From NCBI GenBank assembly GCA_002270565.1, contig NQMI01000006.1, forward strand, positions 516,244 to 580,243: a stretch of 64,000 nt of DNA, written 5' to 3'. The notes under the pieces are model-generated. The model made no database searches. It had not been told where the DNA came from and saw only the letters and a list, made by a program, of their open reading frames with translations. Positions 54,599-64,000 of this stretch are shown here, one piece after another (positions within the stretch are counted from its first letter, which is position 1; every line of letters starts with the position of its first letter). The position numbers and the translations under genes are program-made. This stretch comes from Stenocarpella maydis. Taxonomy: Eukaryota > Ascomycota > Sordariomycetes > Diaporthales > Diaporthaceae.

Positions 54599-55641
54599 AT
54601 GGCCCCTAGAACAGAGTAAGTGAACCCCCATCCCCGCGTGCGCACCCCCCCCCCGGATGCGGCAGCCAGACTGACGCCTTCTCCAGCTTCCCGCCCGTGC
54701 GGGCCTGCCTCTTCGACATGGACGGGCTGCTCCTCGACACCGAAGACATCTACACCCAGTGCATCAACATCCTCCTCTCCAAGTACGGGCGGCCGCCCCT
54801 ACCGTGGTCCATCAAGGCCAGGCTCCAGGGCCGCCCTGGCCCCGAGGCCAACGAGCTCTTCCACGGCTGGGCCAGGCTGCCCATCTCCAACGACGAGTAC
54901 ATGGCCGAGTACTCGGCCCTGCAGCGCGAGCACTTCCCCAACGCAAAGGCCCTCCCGGGCGTCGAGCAGCTCCTCGAGGACCTGGGCAGGACGAGATACT
55001 GGGACGTCGCCGGCGACGACGGCGCCGCGGCGGCGGCGGCGGCAGCAGCAGCAGGGAGCAAGGAGTCGCGGGGGAGGAGGGTGCACATAGCGCTGGCGAC
55101 GTCGAGCCACAGCGGCAATTTCGCCCTCAAGACGGCGCACCTGACGGACCTCTTCTCCGTCTTCGAGTCGCCGCGCCGCGTCCTGGGCGACGACGCGAGG
55201 ATACGGCCGGGGCGGGGCAAGCCCCTCCCGGACATCTACCTGCTCGCGCTCGAGACGGTCAACTCGACGCTGGCCCCCAGCGAGGCCCCCATATCCCCAG
55301 AGGAGTGCCTGGTCTTCGAGGACAGCGTCCCCGGCGTCGAGGCCGGGAGGCGGGCGGGGATGCGCGTCGTCTGGTGCCCGCACCCGGGGCTCAGGGAGCA
55401 GTACGCCGGGCGCGAGGCCGACGTCCTGGCCGGGCGGACGGGCGAGGCCGGCGAGGGCGTCGACGAGCACCAGCTTGGCGAGCCCGGCGACGGGTGGGCG
55501 CAGCACCTCGAGAGCCTGGTCGATTTCCCCTATGGCGCCTACGGCATCGTCATCCCCCCGAAGGAGGTCGAGTCGGACCCCAGGATGAAGGAAACGGGCG
55601 GGGCGGAGACGGTGGCGGTTCAGGAGTCACCAGAGGCTTGA
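54599..55641 (+). CDS. HAD-superfamily phosphatase, HDHD1/pseudouridine-5'-phosphatase-like
   Basis: A 17-base first exon (54599-54615) is joined across a 71-bp intron (GTAAGT...CTCCAG) to 54687-55641, giving 323 residues. Motif I is CLFDMDGLLLDTED with nucleophile Asp16 and acid/base Asp18; motif II is the ATSS of IALATSSHSGNF; the lysine of GKPLPDIYLLAL is motif III; FEDSVPGVEAGRRAGMRVVW holds motif IV and the acidic pair. The helical cap between motifs I and II (GRPGPEANELFHGWARLPIS) fits the beta-phosphoglucomutase/HDHD1 subgroup. A run of ten alanines (about residues 113-124) and a glycine/glutamate-rich C-terminus are GC-rich expansions. Substrate is unassigned; small phosphorylated metabolites are likely. 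Confidence 0.88.
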
Positions 55642-56539
55642 GGTCAGGCCGGGCCTGACAAGGGACATCCGGGAAGAGCGAAGATGTGATCGTGTTTTGT
55701 AAATGGCGTTTCATTCTCTTGTACAGATAACGGCCGGGGCGACGTATACAAAAGAAAGGTACAGGGAATACTAGAAAGGCCCACTGCGAAGAGGTAGGGC
55801 TAGCATGCATCTAAACAACTAAACAGATACAGTTGTGCCCCAGATGCTGACTTGAAAACTGCGCCTCTGCCTTGCTGTCGCCTGCCTGCTTGACCAACCA
55901 TTATGCTCCTTTTAACCGACCGCTGTCAAGGCAGCTATGTGGTCGGCTGTCATCAAAGTAATCATGGAATCCGAATACCTGCCACTTGGGAATGTGAATG
56001 CCCCTCCTTGGAAACAAGGAAGACTGATTACAGTTTTGGCGTTTGCATTCCCCACTCGGGTAAGTCCCGGCCTTCAACAATATCGCGTACAGTAGGGATG
56101 CGAGTATCTCGCAGAGGTCCTAATATTTATCCCAAGACACTGCCTCTATTTTCTTGCCCGACTACCTGCTGATAAGAATGGGTATCATGTGCAACATATT
56201 TGTCCCTCTCACACGGTGAGGGGGCCCGCCGACTTGACTCGCTTTCCCTTGCCCTTGGGACCCGAGAGGAAACTCCGTCGCAATACCCTTTCTCGCGCCA
56301 TACCATGCAAGTGCAGCAAGACCACCCCTCGAATGCTAGTGAGAAGGGAGAAAAAAAAAAAAAGACAAAAAAAAAAACAGGTTGCTTGCTGTATCCCAAA
56401 ATGCATGTGGAAGCATCCACTCTTTTTCTCCCAGCCGGGGCGTGCCCGGGATCGCTATGCGCCAAAATACCCATGCATATATTCCCCTCGCCAATGTCAT
56501 GCCATGCCACATGGAAGTAGATGATGAAGCCTGCCCGTC
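55642..56539. other. Convergent intergenic region
   Basis: About 900 bp between the 3' ends of the HAD and transcription-factor genes. It has an interrupted poly(A) stretch at 56349-56379. No supported gene. Confidence 0.45.
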
Positions 56540-59500
56540 CTAGTACGGCCACAGCCCTCCCCCGCCAGACCCGAACGAGTGGTGCGAGCCCCCGCCCTTC
56601 TCCGGCGGCTTGTACCACTCGCGATACGGGTGGTTCGGCTGGTTGAAGTCCGCCTGAGCCAGCAGCGGGTTCACCATGGGCCGGGATGGCGGCGTCGGCG
56701 CGTTTGCCGCCGTGCTCGAGATCGACGCAGGCGTGTGTGCCGTGCCGGCCGGGCTGGGGTGGTTGCTGCTGGCGATGCTGCTGTGCCTCGCCCCGGCGCC
56801 CGCCGCCGCCGCCGCCGAGTTGCCGGTCGATGCTGCCGAGAACATCGAGTACGATGGGAGCATGGGCGGCGGCGGGTTGCTGGTCAAGGAGGCGTGGCGG
56901 TGGCGCTCTGCTGCTGCTGCCACGGCGGAGGGCAGGACTGGTGGGAGCGTCGGCTGGGCCAGCTGCGACGCGCGCCGGCCGTCCTCTTGTTGGTGCTGCA
57001 TCGGGGTTTGCGCCGGCAGATCGCGTGGTCCAAAGAGCTGGCTGATGACCGCTGCTGCGCCTAGGGTCCCGCCCTGTGAGGAGGGGGCAATGATCGGCGC
57101 GGATGTAAGGTGTGATGCAAGAGCCTGGCCGGTTGAGGTCGCGGGGTTGGCCTGAACGTCTGGCGGGTCCCAGCTCCATGCCCTCCTCAGTTCCCCGATG
57201 ATCGGCTTGAGGTTCCATCCGGTCATGTGGTAGATCCGATTTACCATCGCCAGGACCTCGTTTTGTTCCCTGGGGTCCCTCAGCACGGATCCCGCGATCG
57301 CTAGGGACCGGAGTGCCACAGAGGAGATGCCGTGGTCCTTGGTGTGCGCAACAATGCCGCACACCTGATGCGCGTGATGAAGCTGCTGGATGCGTGACTC
57401 TTCGTCATCGTGGTGCGGAGGCTTCAACGGGTTGATCTGGGCGAGGAGGCACATGGCAGTGTGGTAGAATAGGCGGCCTACAATGGCGACGCGTTTAATG
57501 AGCCTGGAGTTAGGGGTTAGTATGAATAACACCTTGACTGGTATCGTATGTCATTTTGCCACTGGTGAAAGGGTAGAAACACGGCGATTGACGTACCAAA
57601 CGTTTGGGAATGCCGACTTGGTTGAGGCCGCAAAGAGGTAGCCATACGGCCTCAACGACCTTGGACAGTTGGCATTCCACGTATCGCACCAATGCTTCAG
57701 TTGCTGCCATTCCTGGAATCGACCCTGTAGCTTGACCTGCTCTTCGTGTGGATTCGGCTCCTGGAACTGTGGTGTGCTCGCCCTGAAATTGGCTACCTTG
57801 GCCACGATGTACAGTATCCTGTGGACCCAGATCTCCTCGTTCCCCACGCCAGCAATGCTGCTCAGGAAAAAGGGCGAGTCCTCGGCCGCCGCCCCCGTCG
57901 CATTGTTTCCGGGTTCGTTTGCGTCCGATGCCTTGCCCTCGCGGCCTGGTGGATCGGGGGTCATGTTCATCAACTCGTGCGGATCAATGCCCCAATGATC
58001 CGGGTCCCATGCTAATTCCCAGTTGGACCCCAGGCAGCTGAGGATTTCCATGCCGACATTGAGCCAGAAGCATGCCGCTCCGATTCCTGTGCTCTTCGCG
58101 TTCCACTTGCACTCGCGAATCAAAGCTCTCGCACCGGCGATGTGGTTCATCCTGGCCGCTGGCCTCTCGCTCATGATCTCGTATACGTTGAGTACTACCG
58201 CAGTGGTCGCGCACTCCACCGTATCGCGCTCCGGGTTCTGGAGGCTCCTGAGGAGCTGTGTCGTTGCCGTGTCGTAGTAATACAATGCCTTGTCGTCCTT
58301 GTAGCTGCCGCCATCCACCAGAGTCAGGTGCTTTACACCGCAGGCAAAGAAGGCGTTGAGTAGCATGGGCGACTTCAGCGCAAGATACGGGATGATGCGG
58401 CCGAAATGCTTCTGGTTGTCCAGGCTGTCCATCCATATGGCTACATCCTCAATGAAGACCTGCATATAATGAATTTCCTCGGGCGTGTTCAGGTAGTCCC
58501 GCTCGCCGGTTCTCTCGGATTGGGGTGTCATGAGTCCGTCGTGAGGATCGGGAGCGCCAGATCCTGTGGCATGCCGATAAGACCCCGAAGAAGAGGCAGC
58601 GACTCCCTGCGGAACGAGAGAGGACGCTACGCTGGAGCCGTCGCCTGATCTGTACCCATAACCTGGCTGATAAACGTCTTCTCGCATGCCGTACGGGTCG
58701 TGCAGCCGGCCCAGGTTGAATGACGGTGCCCTGCCGCCGCCGCCGGAATGCGATGACCCTGGCGTTGGTCCAGAGCTCAAGGCAAGGAATGCCTCACTAC
58801 TTTTTCGTGAGTGTGTGTTGGCCAGTTGATCCTCGTAGCTCGTGTAAGTCTGCTCGTGCATGGGGCGAGACGGCGCCCCGGGATAGTATACTGCATGTGT
58901 GGACGTGAACGGCGCCGTCCTGTTTTCTTCTACAGCACGGCTCGAGCCTGGGTCAGCGGGGGGGCCAGGGCCTAGGGGTCGTGCTCCTGCCCTCGGTGTC
59001 TCGCGTGAAGGCGTGACTGGCCGCGAAGTTAATTTTACATATTTTGCTGCGCCTCCAACATATTCCGAGGCAATCTGTCGAGATTCATCTTGAAATTTAA
59101 CTGCAGCACATGTGTCAGCGCTGTTTACCTTGAAACCCGAGAACCAGAGCCATGCTTATGACGCTCCTTGAACCCTTGATCAGGCCTACCTTTCCAATCC
59201 ACTGGTGATAGCAACACCGGCGGCTGCTCCACCTTGAGGTCTATAAAATTAAGCCGCACACCACGCTCGCATTTCCGATTACTTTTCTGGCAGTTCAGAC
59301 AAATTGGCAAGGCTTCGTCACACTTGAGATGCCGATTTCTGCACGTCAGACAACCCGTACGCACACGCTTTGGCTTGGCCACTGTTGGTGATGCTGCTGG
59401 TGGGCCCACGTCCGGGGGCTCACTGTCCTGCCCACCTGCGGTATTCTCACGCCCTGCAGAAACCTCGTTGCCCCTGGGAAAGGAAGGGGGGGTTGCGCCA

Positions 59501-60048
59501 TCGGTAGCGTGGAGCTTCCTGGGGCTGGCATTCGCGGAATGGGCAGTCGTTTGGCTAGGTCGCCGCGATACGCCCGCATCAGACAACCTCTGGCGCTTGG
59601 CAGCGGGCATTTCGAAATGGCCGCGCGGGGCTGGACTCGTGGTATAGTTCCCCCCGCCGCTGCTGGCACTCGTGGGGTACGTCGGTGATGCATTATCAAT
59701 TCCGTAGGGGGGGTAGGGATTCTGCTGTGGGCCAGACAAGTTGTGATGAGCCGAGTACGGGGAAGGAGGGATCGAGGGATGGTGTTGGCCGCGAGAACGA
59801 GACTGATGCCGCTGCCGTGCAGCTACCACTGTGCCTGCGTCAGGGCCGTAGCCCGACGAGACAGCACCAGGAGGTGCCCCGTAAGCCGCCACGGCTACTG
59901 ATATCCCGGGTTGATAAGGGGAAAGGGCTGCGGCGCAAGGGCCGTGCCGTGCCGTACCGCGCCGGCCTGAAGTGGACCGGTGGCACGGGAAGGGAGATAT
60001 CGGGACCGGACGGGCTCGAGAGGGAAGATGAGGAGAGGCGACAGCCAA
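56540..60048 (-). CDS. Zn2Cys6 fungal transcription factor with Fungal_trans_2-type domain (5' end unresolved)
   Basis: Three exons read clearly: back from 59190, then 59100-57597, then 57503-56540, with introns 59189-59101 and 57596-57504. The binuclear cluster C-x2-C-x6-C-x6-C-x2-C-x6-C is near 59265-59360 ([20 protein letters not shown]), followed by a [20 protein letters not shown] join typical of this family. The central domain ([40 protein letters not shown]) matches Fungal_trans_2 regulators. The C-terminal 250 residues are proline/alanine/serine-rich. The frame is open back to 60048 but has no ATG before the one just ahead of the cluster, so a start in an upstream exon is likely; end coordinates on that side are provisional. 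From 60048 the product would be 1,108 residues. Target genes are unknown. Confidence 0.82.
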
Positions 60049-63000
60049 GCAACCGCAAAGTTCTCAACGCACCCCAATAACAGCAGTTCCGATCGGAGGC
60101 GGAGGTCGGTATGTTGTGTCTGTGCTGGTGAGTCGAAGACCATGGGCAATGATTCGTCTGTCGTCCTGCTCATTCCAGAAACTGCAGGAAGCTCACAATC
60201 CGCTTCGTCGGACCCGGCACCTGGCGGTGGTGGTTGTGGAGTTTCCGTCCAAGCTTCACTGAGGTTCGGGTGGTAAGTCTGATATGATATTTCAGTATAA
60301 AGGATGCCGTGGCCCAAGGGTCGTAAGCTGCAGCGGTCGCAACCGGGCGGTCGGCACCAACGAGCCGAAGACTCTGGGCACCTTGGAATATGGGACTGGT
60401 CCGGGAGGTCGCGAGACCTTGAACAGGGACGCACGGCGGGTGTGCTCCATGTGACCAAAGGCTCTTTTGCTCTCGCCGCAGGGCGTCCAATTGGGAACGG
60501 GAAGCGAGAGACTGTGACGTCCTGTGGTGTCCGTGACTGTACTGTTCTGTACTGGCCCAGGCGCGAGAGACGGAAGGGGAAATGACGGTTGCGAACCTCT
60601 GGGGTAGCCGTCGACGCCTACTGAGCACCCATGGTAGGGGAGAAGCAGTTCCGGTAACACGTGGTGCCCTTGACGATCTCACCCGCGGCGCAGTCGAGGC
60701 GCCTGAGATTGTCCAGGACAGATGTTGGGTGATATGGCCTGGGGGCCCGCCCAGCTGAGAGAGTCTGTCGTACACGCCTCGCGCAATTTGAAATGCTCAC
60801 TCGGTGTCAGGCAGAGACAATTGGGCGCTGGACGTGGTGCGGGAGCATCAGTCCTGCACGGTGGTACAGACTGGGACGCGGGGAATGAGGAGCTCTGGAT
60901 GAGATGAAAGTGGCCGGAAGAGCTTCAGGGACCACAAGAAAAATGGTTGACATTGAAGTCAAGGTTCTGGGAGAATCCAGGCCTCGGGAATTTCCTCCGG
61001 GGGACGGAGGTCGCTGGGGCGGCAGTAGCTCTGCATTTAGACCAGTCAAGGGCCAGCCAGCACAGGCCCCCCTCCAGGAGCTCTCCCTGCTGGTGGCTAG
61101 CGGTCCGCCGCCCGGGGTGGGTGACTTGGTCAAGTACGTTTCTCTGGAGAAGAAAGGCCCTGGGCCCTGCGAAGGCCCAACCATGAGCTTCAGAAACAAG
61201 CATCCCCACAGGGGCCCCCACTGGCAACGCCCAGGCCAGCAGCTACCACCTCTGCGAGTCGCGATGTCTGTTGTTATAGTGGCTGGACCTTAGTGCAGAC
61301 CTCTCGTGGGCTCTCAAGGGCGCCTGCTGGCCTGCCGTGCAGCGAGACATGCCCAGGCGGCGGCGGTGTGGGCGGGCGTTGTGCGCTTGGGCTGCCCAGC
61401 TTGGCCTTGCAGGATCCGCAAGACTCATGACACGCCTGGCACGACCATGCACGGCGCTGCAGGCGCAGAGGGCAAAAGACTCCTTGTGCTGCAGCCTCGA
61501 GTCTTGTTTTGGCGGCGTCCGTGCAGGGGGCTCTGCCCGCCTGGAAAGTGCGGAACGTCATGGGCGAAACATTGCTCGCAATGTTGTCAATGTTTGATCG
61601 ACCATTTCCACCGGCCAAGTCAGTAGTACATGCTATGTAGGTATGTAGAGTAATGCAGGGCCACCCGCCAGGGCGGCCACGGCGGATTTCGTGTCGGGTC
61701 CCGGAGAAGCAAAGACGCGCACACATGACGATGACGACAACACCTTGCTGGAGGAACACGAGCTGCCCAAGACAATCAATCAGTTCACGTGGGCTGTGAG
61801 GGCAGGCCCAGTGAGACTCCCTTGTTCCCATTGTGCAATATATTGCCGCCGGCCGCTGTCCATTGCCCACGGTGGACCCTGGAATCGGCAGTAGATCATC
61901 CCGAAAGTGCAGGGTGGGTACAGGCCGGACCCGTGGTGCTGTATCGGCCGATGTTTTGCACCTGGCCAGGTGAGACGGAGGGAAAGCCCTTCCGAGGCAC
62001 CATGACACACAGTACATTCTTGGCGGAGGCTGGCCAACGAATATGTGACCTCTTGGCTTCCAAATAAAATGAAAGCCCAAAGCTTCACAGATATGTGCTT
62101 AAGTATGCTGACGCCGTAAAAGGTGTTTGCGGGATCCTGTTGCGAAAGCACACCTGAAGAGGTTCGCATGCCACCCGCCTCAAGCCACGAGATGGGTGCA
62201 GGGGCTGCTGTGGCACATGGCTGCTTGCCTCGCTAATCTCTACACCATGTGGGACAAGCATGAGCACACCTACATCATCAGCTACCTTGACAAGGCGTGG
62301 GGGCAATGCCACCGTCGTTGCTCGACCTATCAGAGGCGCGTGTGAGGCGCGTGGTTGTGCACCAGGCCGGAGTCTTGTTGATATGGCTGGCGGGTGTGGG
62401 TGGGTGGTGGTGGTGACCAGCTCGGGGACCGGAGTAGTGGGCGGTGATGATCGCCTCGTGGTGTGTTGCAGTCAGCAGTGGCGGGCGTGGTTTTACAGCC
62501 AGCGGCCCCCTCACCTTGGCCCCAGCCGCGGCCCCCGAGGCGAGGGACATGTGTGTGTGGACGGGAGGGAGAACATGTGAAAGCCAGCCATCGGAATTGG
62601 GGGACAAGAAAAAGAAAGAAATTGGGTCGCAATATGACGAGGGGCTCGCTAAGCGAAAGCTTGCTTCCCTGCGGCCCTCTTTTTTTTTTCCCCTCTGTTT
62701 CTCTTTTCCTTTCTGGTTTTCGTGCTTGCCGCCAAGGAATCAAGAAAAGATAAGGTAGAATATGCGCATGTAGTGTACATAGACTACGGTGGTCTCTTCA
62801 TTGCTCACAGACCGGTTGTCAGGCGTCACGGGCAGCAAGCTGCCAGCGATGCCTGCTGGCCCTGCTGGAGCTCTCAATAGGCCCCGAGGCCAAGACTTGG
62901 CGCTGGCACCTGGTCGACTTGGTATGTAGAGTACCTAGTATCTAGTAGTAGTAATTGATGGGTCATAGTTTCAGGTCCTCTGATTGTGATACTCCCAAGA

Positions 63001-63419
63001 CCCCATCTTTTAAGCTTGACTGTGTCAGCCAATGGCCAGGCGGGTATCTGGCTGGCTGGCTGACTACGACACGGTGGAGCATCAGCAATGACGTCCTAAC
63101 AGCTGTGACCATCAGGCAGGCCTGTGCTTGCAAGAACTAGTCCACCAACTACGCATGCCACGAGATGAATTGGCTTGATGTGTCGAGCTCGTACAGGCCT
63201 TTGCACGCATTTCCTCAGAGTTCAGGTCATCCAAATCAAGTCGGCTGTCGGGCATGTTCCTCCTGGCTCATGCCGTCCCCCAGAGCCGTGCATGATCCGT
63301 ACGGTGCCGCCTGCCCAACCACACACGACCCGATCCACACGGGGAACAAGAACTGGCGACACTCGACAACCCGCGCACTCGCGACCAGGCAGGGCGAGGA
63401 ATAGAGGAGGAGGAGGAGC
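60049..63419. other. Long intergenic region with probable leader of the transcription factor
   Basis: About 3.4 kb without a supported gene. The part nearest 60048, back to about 60200, may hold an unrecognised first exon of the regulator on the minus strand. The remainder has many short overlapping frames, none with motifs. A T-run at 62681-62690 and a GTAGGTATGTAGAG stretch near 61638 are the only local features. Confidence 0.4.
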
Positions 63420-64000
63420 ATGTTGATCAGGGACTTCAGGCGCGTGGCGCTGGTGCTCGGCTCCGCGACGCTGCTGCTGCTCCTCCTCGTCAGGCTCGTC
63501 GGCCTGCAGGCGGGTGACTGGCATGCGCACCCGCACACGTCGCCCCTTGCGCCGGCGCAGCAACAGCAGCAGGGCGCACCAACGGACAGCGCAGAGGGCG
63601 ACGACAACAGCGACAACCACGAGGGCGACGGTGCCGAGGCGCTGCTGCTGTCGTCCCCACCGCAGCTGGGGCTGTCCCGGCTCGTCGGCCCCGGCGGCGA
63701 GGTGGTCGGGTTCCCGGCCCCCGTCGAGCTGAGGCCCGCCGGCTCGGGCGTGCTGCACACCGAGGTCTCGTCCGTGTCCACCAGGGACGGGCGGTACTTC
63801 CCCATCCGCATGGGAAGCTCGCACGTCCTCAACCCCAACATCATCCCGCACCCGCGCCTCGACGCGGCCTGGATCGTCGTGGCGCAGAAGAAGGGGAACC
63901 ACGGCGCCCACGCCGCGGCGCACACGCAGCACCAGCCGCTGCGCGAGGACGGGCTGCCCGCCGTGGAGCCCTCGGTCGAGCTGGTCTGCACCGCCGTCTT
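63420..64000 (+). CDS. Type II membrane protein, 3' truncated by window
   Basis: From the ATG at 63420 the frame stays open to the last base, giving at least 193 residues. A short basic N-terminus (MLIRDFRR) precedes one hydrophobic helix (VALVLGSATLLLLLLVRLVG), then a disordered glutamine/glycine/aspartate-rich stem and a folded-looking region with YFPIRMGSSHVLNPNIIPHP and AAWIVVAQKKG. This signal-anchor-plus-stem layout suits a Golgi or ER lumenal enzyme. I recall similar NPNIIPHP text in unnamed fungal proteins but no function. The catalytic part, if any, lies beyond the window. Confidence 0.7.
   Translation, partial: MLIRDFRRVALVLGSATLLLLLLVRLVGLQAGDWHAHPHTSPLAPAQQQQQGAPTDSAEGDDNSDNHEGDGAEALLLSSPPQLGLSRLVGPGGEVVGFPAPVELRPAGSGVLHTEVSSVSTRDGRYFPIRMGSSHVLNPNIIPHPRLDAAWIVVAQKKGNHGAHAAAHTQHQPLREDGLPAVEPSVELVCTAV

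Noticed and set aside
62260..62760. Several overlapping frames of about 100 codons on both strands
   Set aside because: All are low-complexity and mutually exclusive in GC-rich intergenic DNA; none carries a family motif.

Overview
This is nuclear DNA from a filamentous ascomycete (Pezizomycotina, most likely a Sordariomycete). Genes are GC-rich with short 53-133 bp GT-AG introns, several with CTAAC-type branch sites. Two long tracts of TA-rich, stop-riddled transposon DNA look like repeat-induced point mutation (RIP). Short CCTAGGTA-type palindromic repeats, familiar from intergenic DNA of this class, recur between genes. Species cannot be fixed from the sequence alone.

Layout. 1-0.8 kb: 3' end of a proline/serine-rich protein. 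2.8-4.6 kb (-): MNN1-type alpha-mannosyltransferase with a 5-bp tandem repeat in its leader. 5.1-5.5 kb: broken alpha/beta-hydrolase remnant. 6.0-7.5 kb (-) and 8.1-10.8 kb (+): ATG6/Beclin and the CENP-A chaperone Scm3, divergent from one promoter region. 11.6-13.0 kb (-): CK2 catalytic subunit in six exons. 14.1-14.8 kb (-): small fungal protein with a microsatellite-encoded polylysine. 15.2-18.8 kb: two Fot1/pogo-like DNA transposon copies, one complete with GC-rich inverted ends. 19.1-22.3 kb: a conserved fungal hypothetical (-) divergent from ATG14 (+). 24.1-33.9 kb: TA-rich island holding a near full-length, RIP-mutated Ty3/gypsy chromovirus (LTR-gag-pol-chromodomain-LTR) and a second fragment. 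34.2-35.3 kb: SIRT5-like sirtuin. 35.4-37.2 kb (-): secreted GMC oxidoreductase resembling the flavin domain of cellobiose dehydrogenase. 38.4-38.9 kb (-): small one-pass membrane protein. 40.4-41.4 kb (-): sugar-transporter pseudogene. 42.0-43.7 kb (-): intact MFS transporter. 45.0-48.6 kb (+): intact A-T-C NRPS-like enzyme. 50.2-52.0 kb (+): sulfatase pseudogene. 52.5-53.6 kb (-): TTC1-like TPR protein. 54.6-55.6 kb (+): HAD phosphatase. 56.5-60 kb (-): Zn2Cys6 regulator. 63.4 kb to the edge (+): type II membrane protein, truncated by the window.

How the genes fit together. ATG6 and ATG14 are partner subunits of autophagy-specific PI3-kinase complex I and lie within about 15 kb of each other. 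Most of the rest is housekeeping (CK2, Scm3, TTC1, sirtuin, HAD). The stretch 40-52 kb is different: an intact A-T-C enzyme and a divergent MFS transporter sit between two decayed metabolic genes, like a minimal or eroding secondary-metabolite locus. The A-T-C protein joins an oxalyl-CoA-synthetase/AAE3-like adenylation domain to a carrier and a condensation domain. It is the best candidate here for undescribed biochemistry.

All exon joins were read by eye from splice signals and frame continuity. Family assignments rest on recognised motifs, not on searches.
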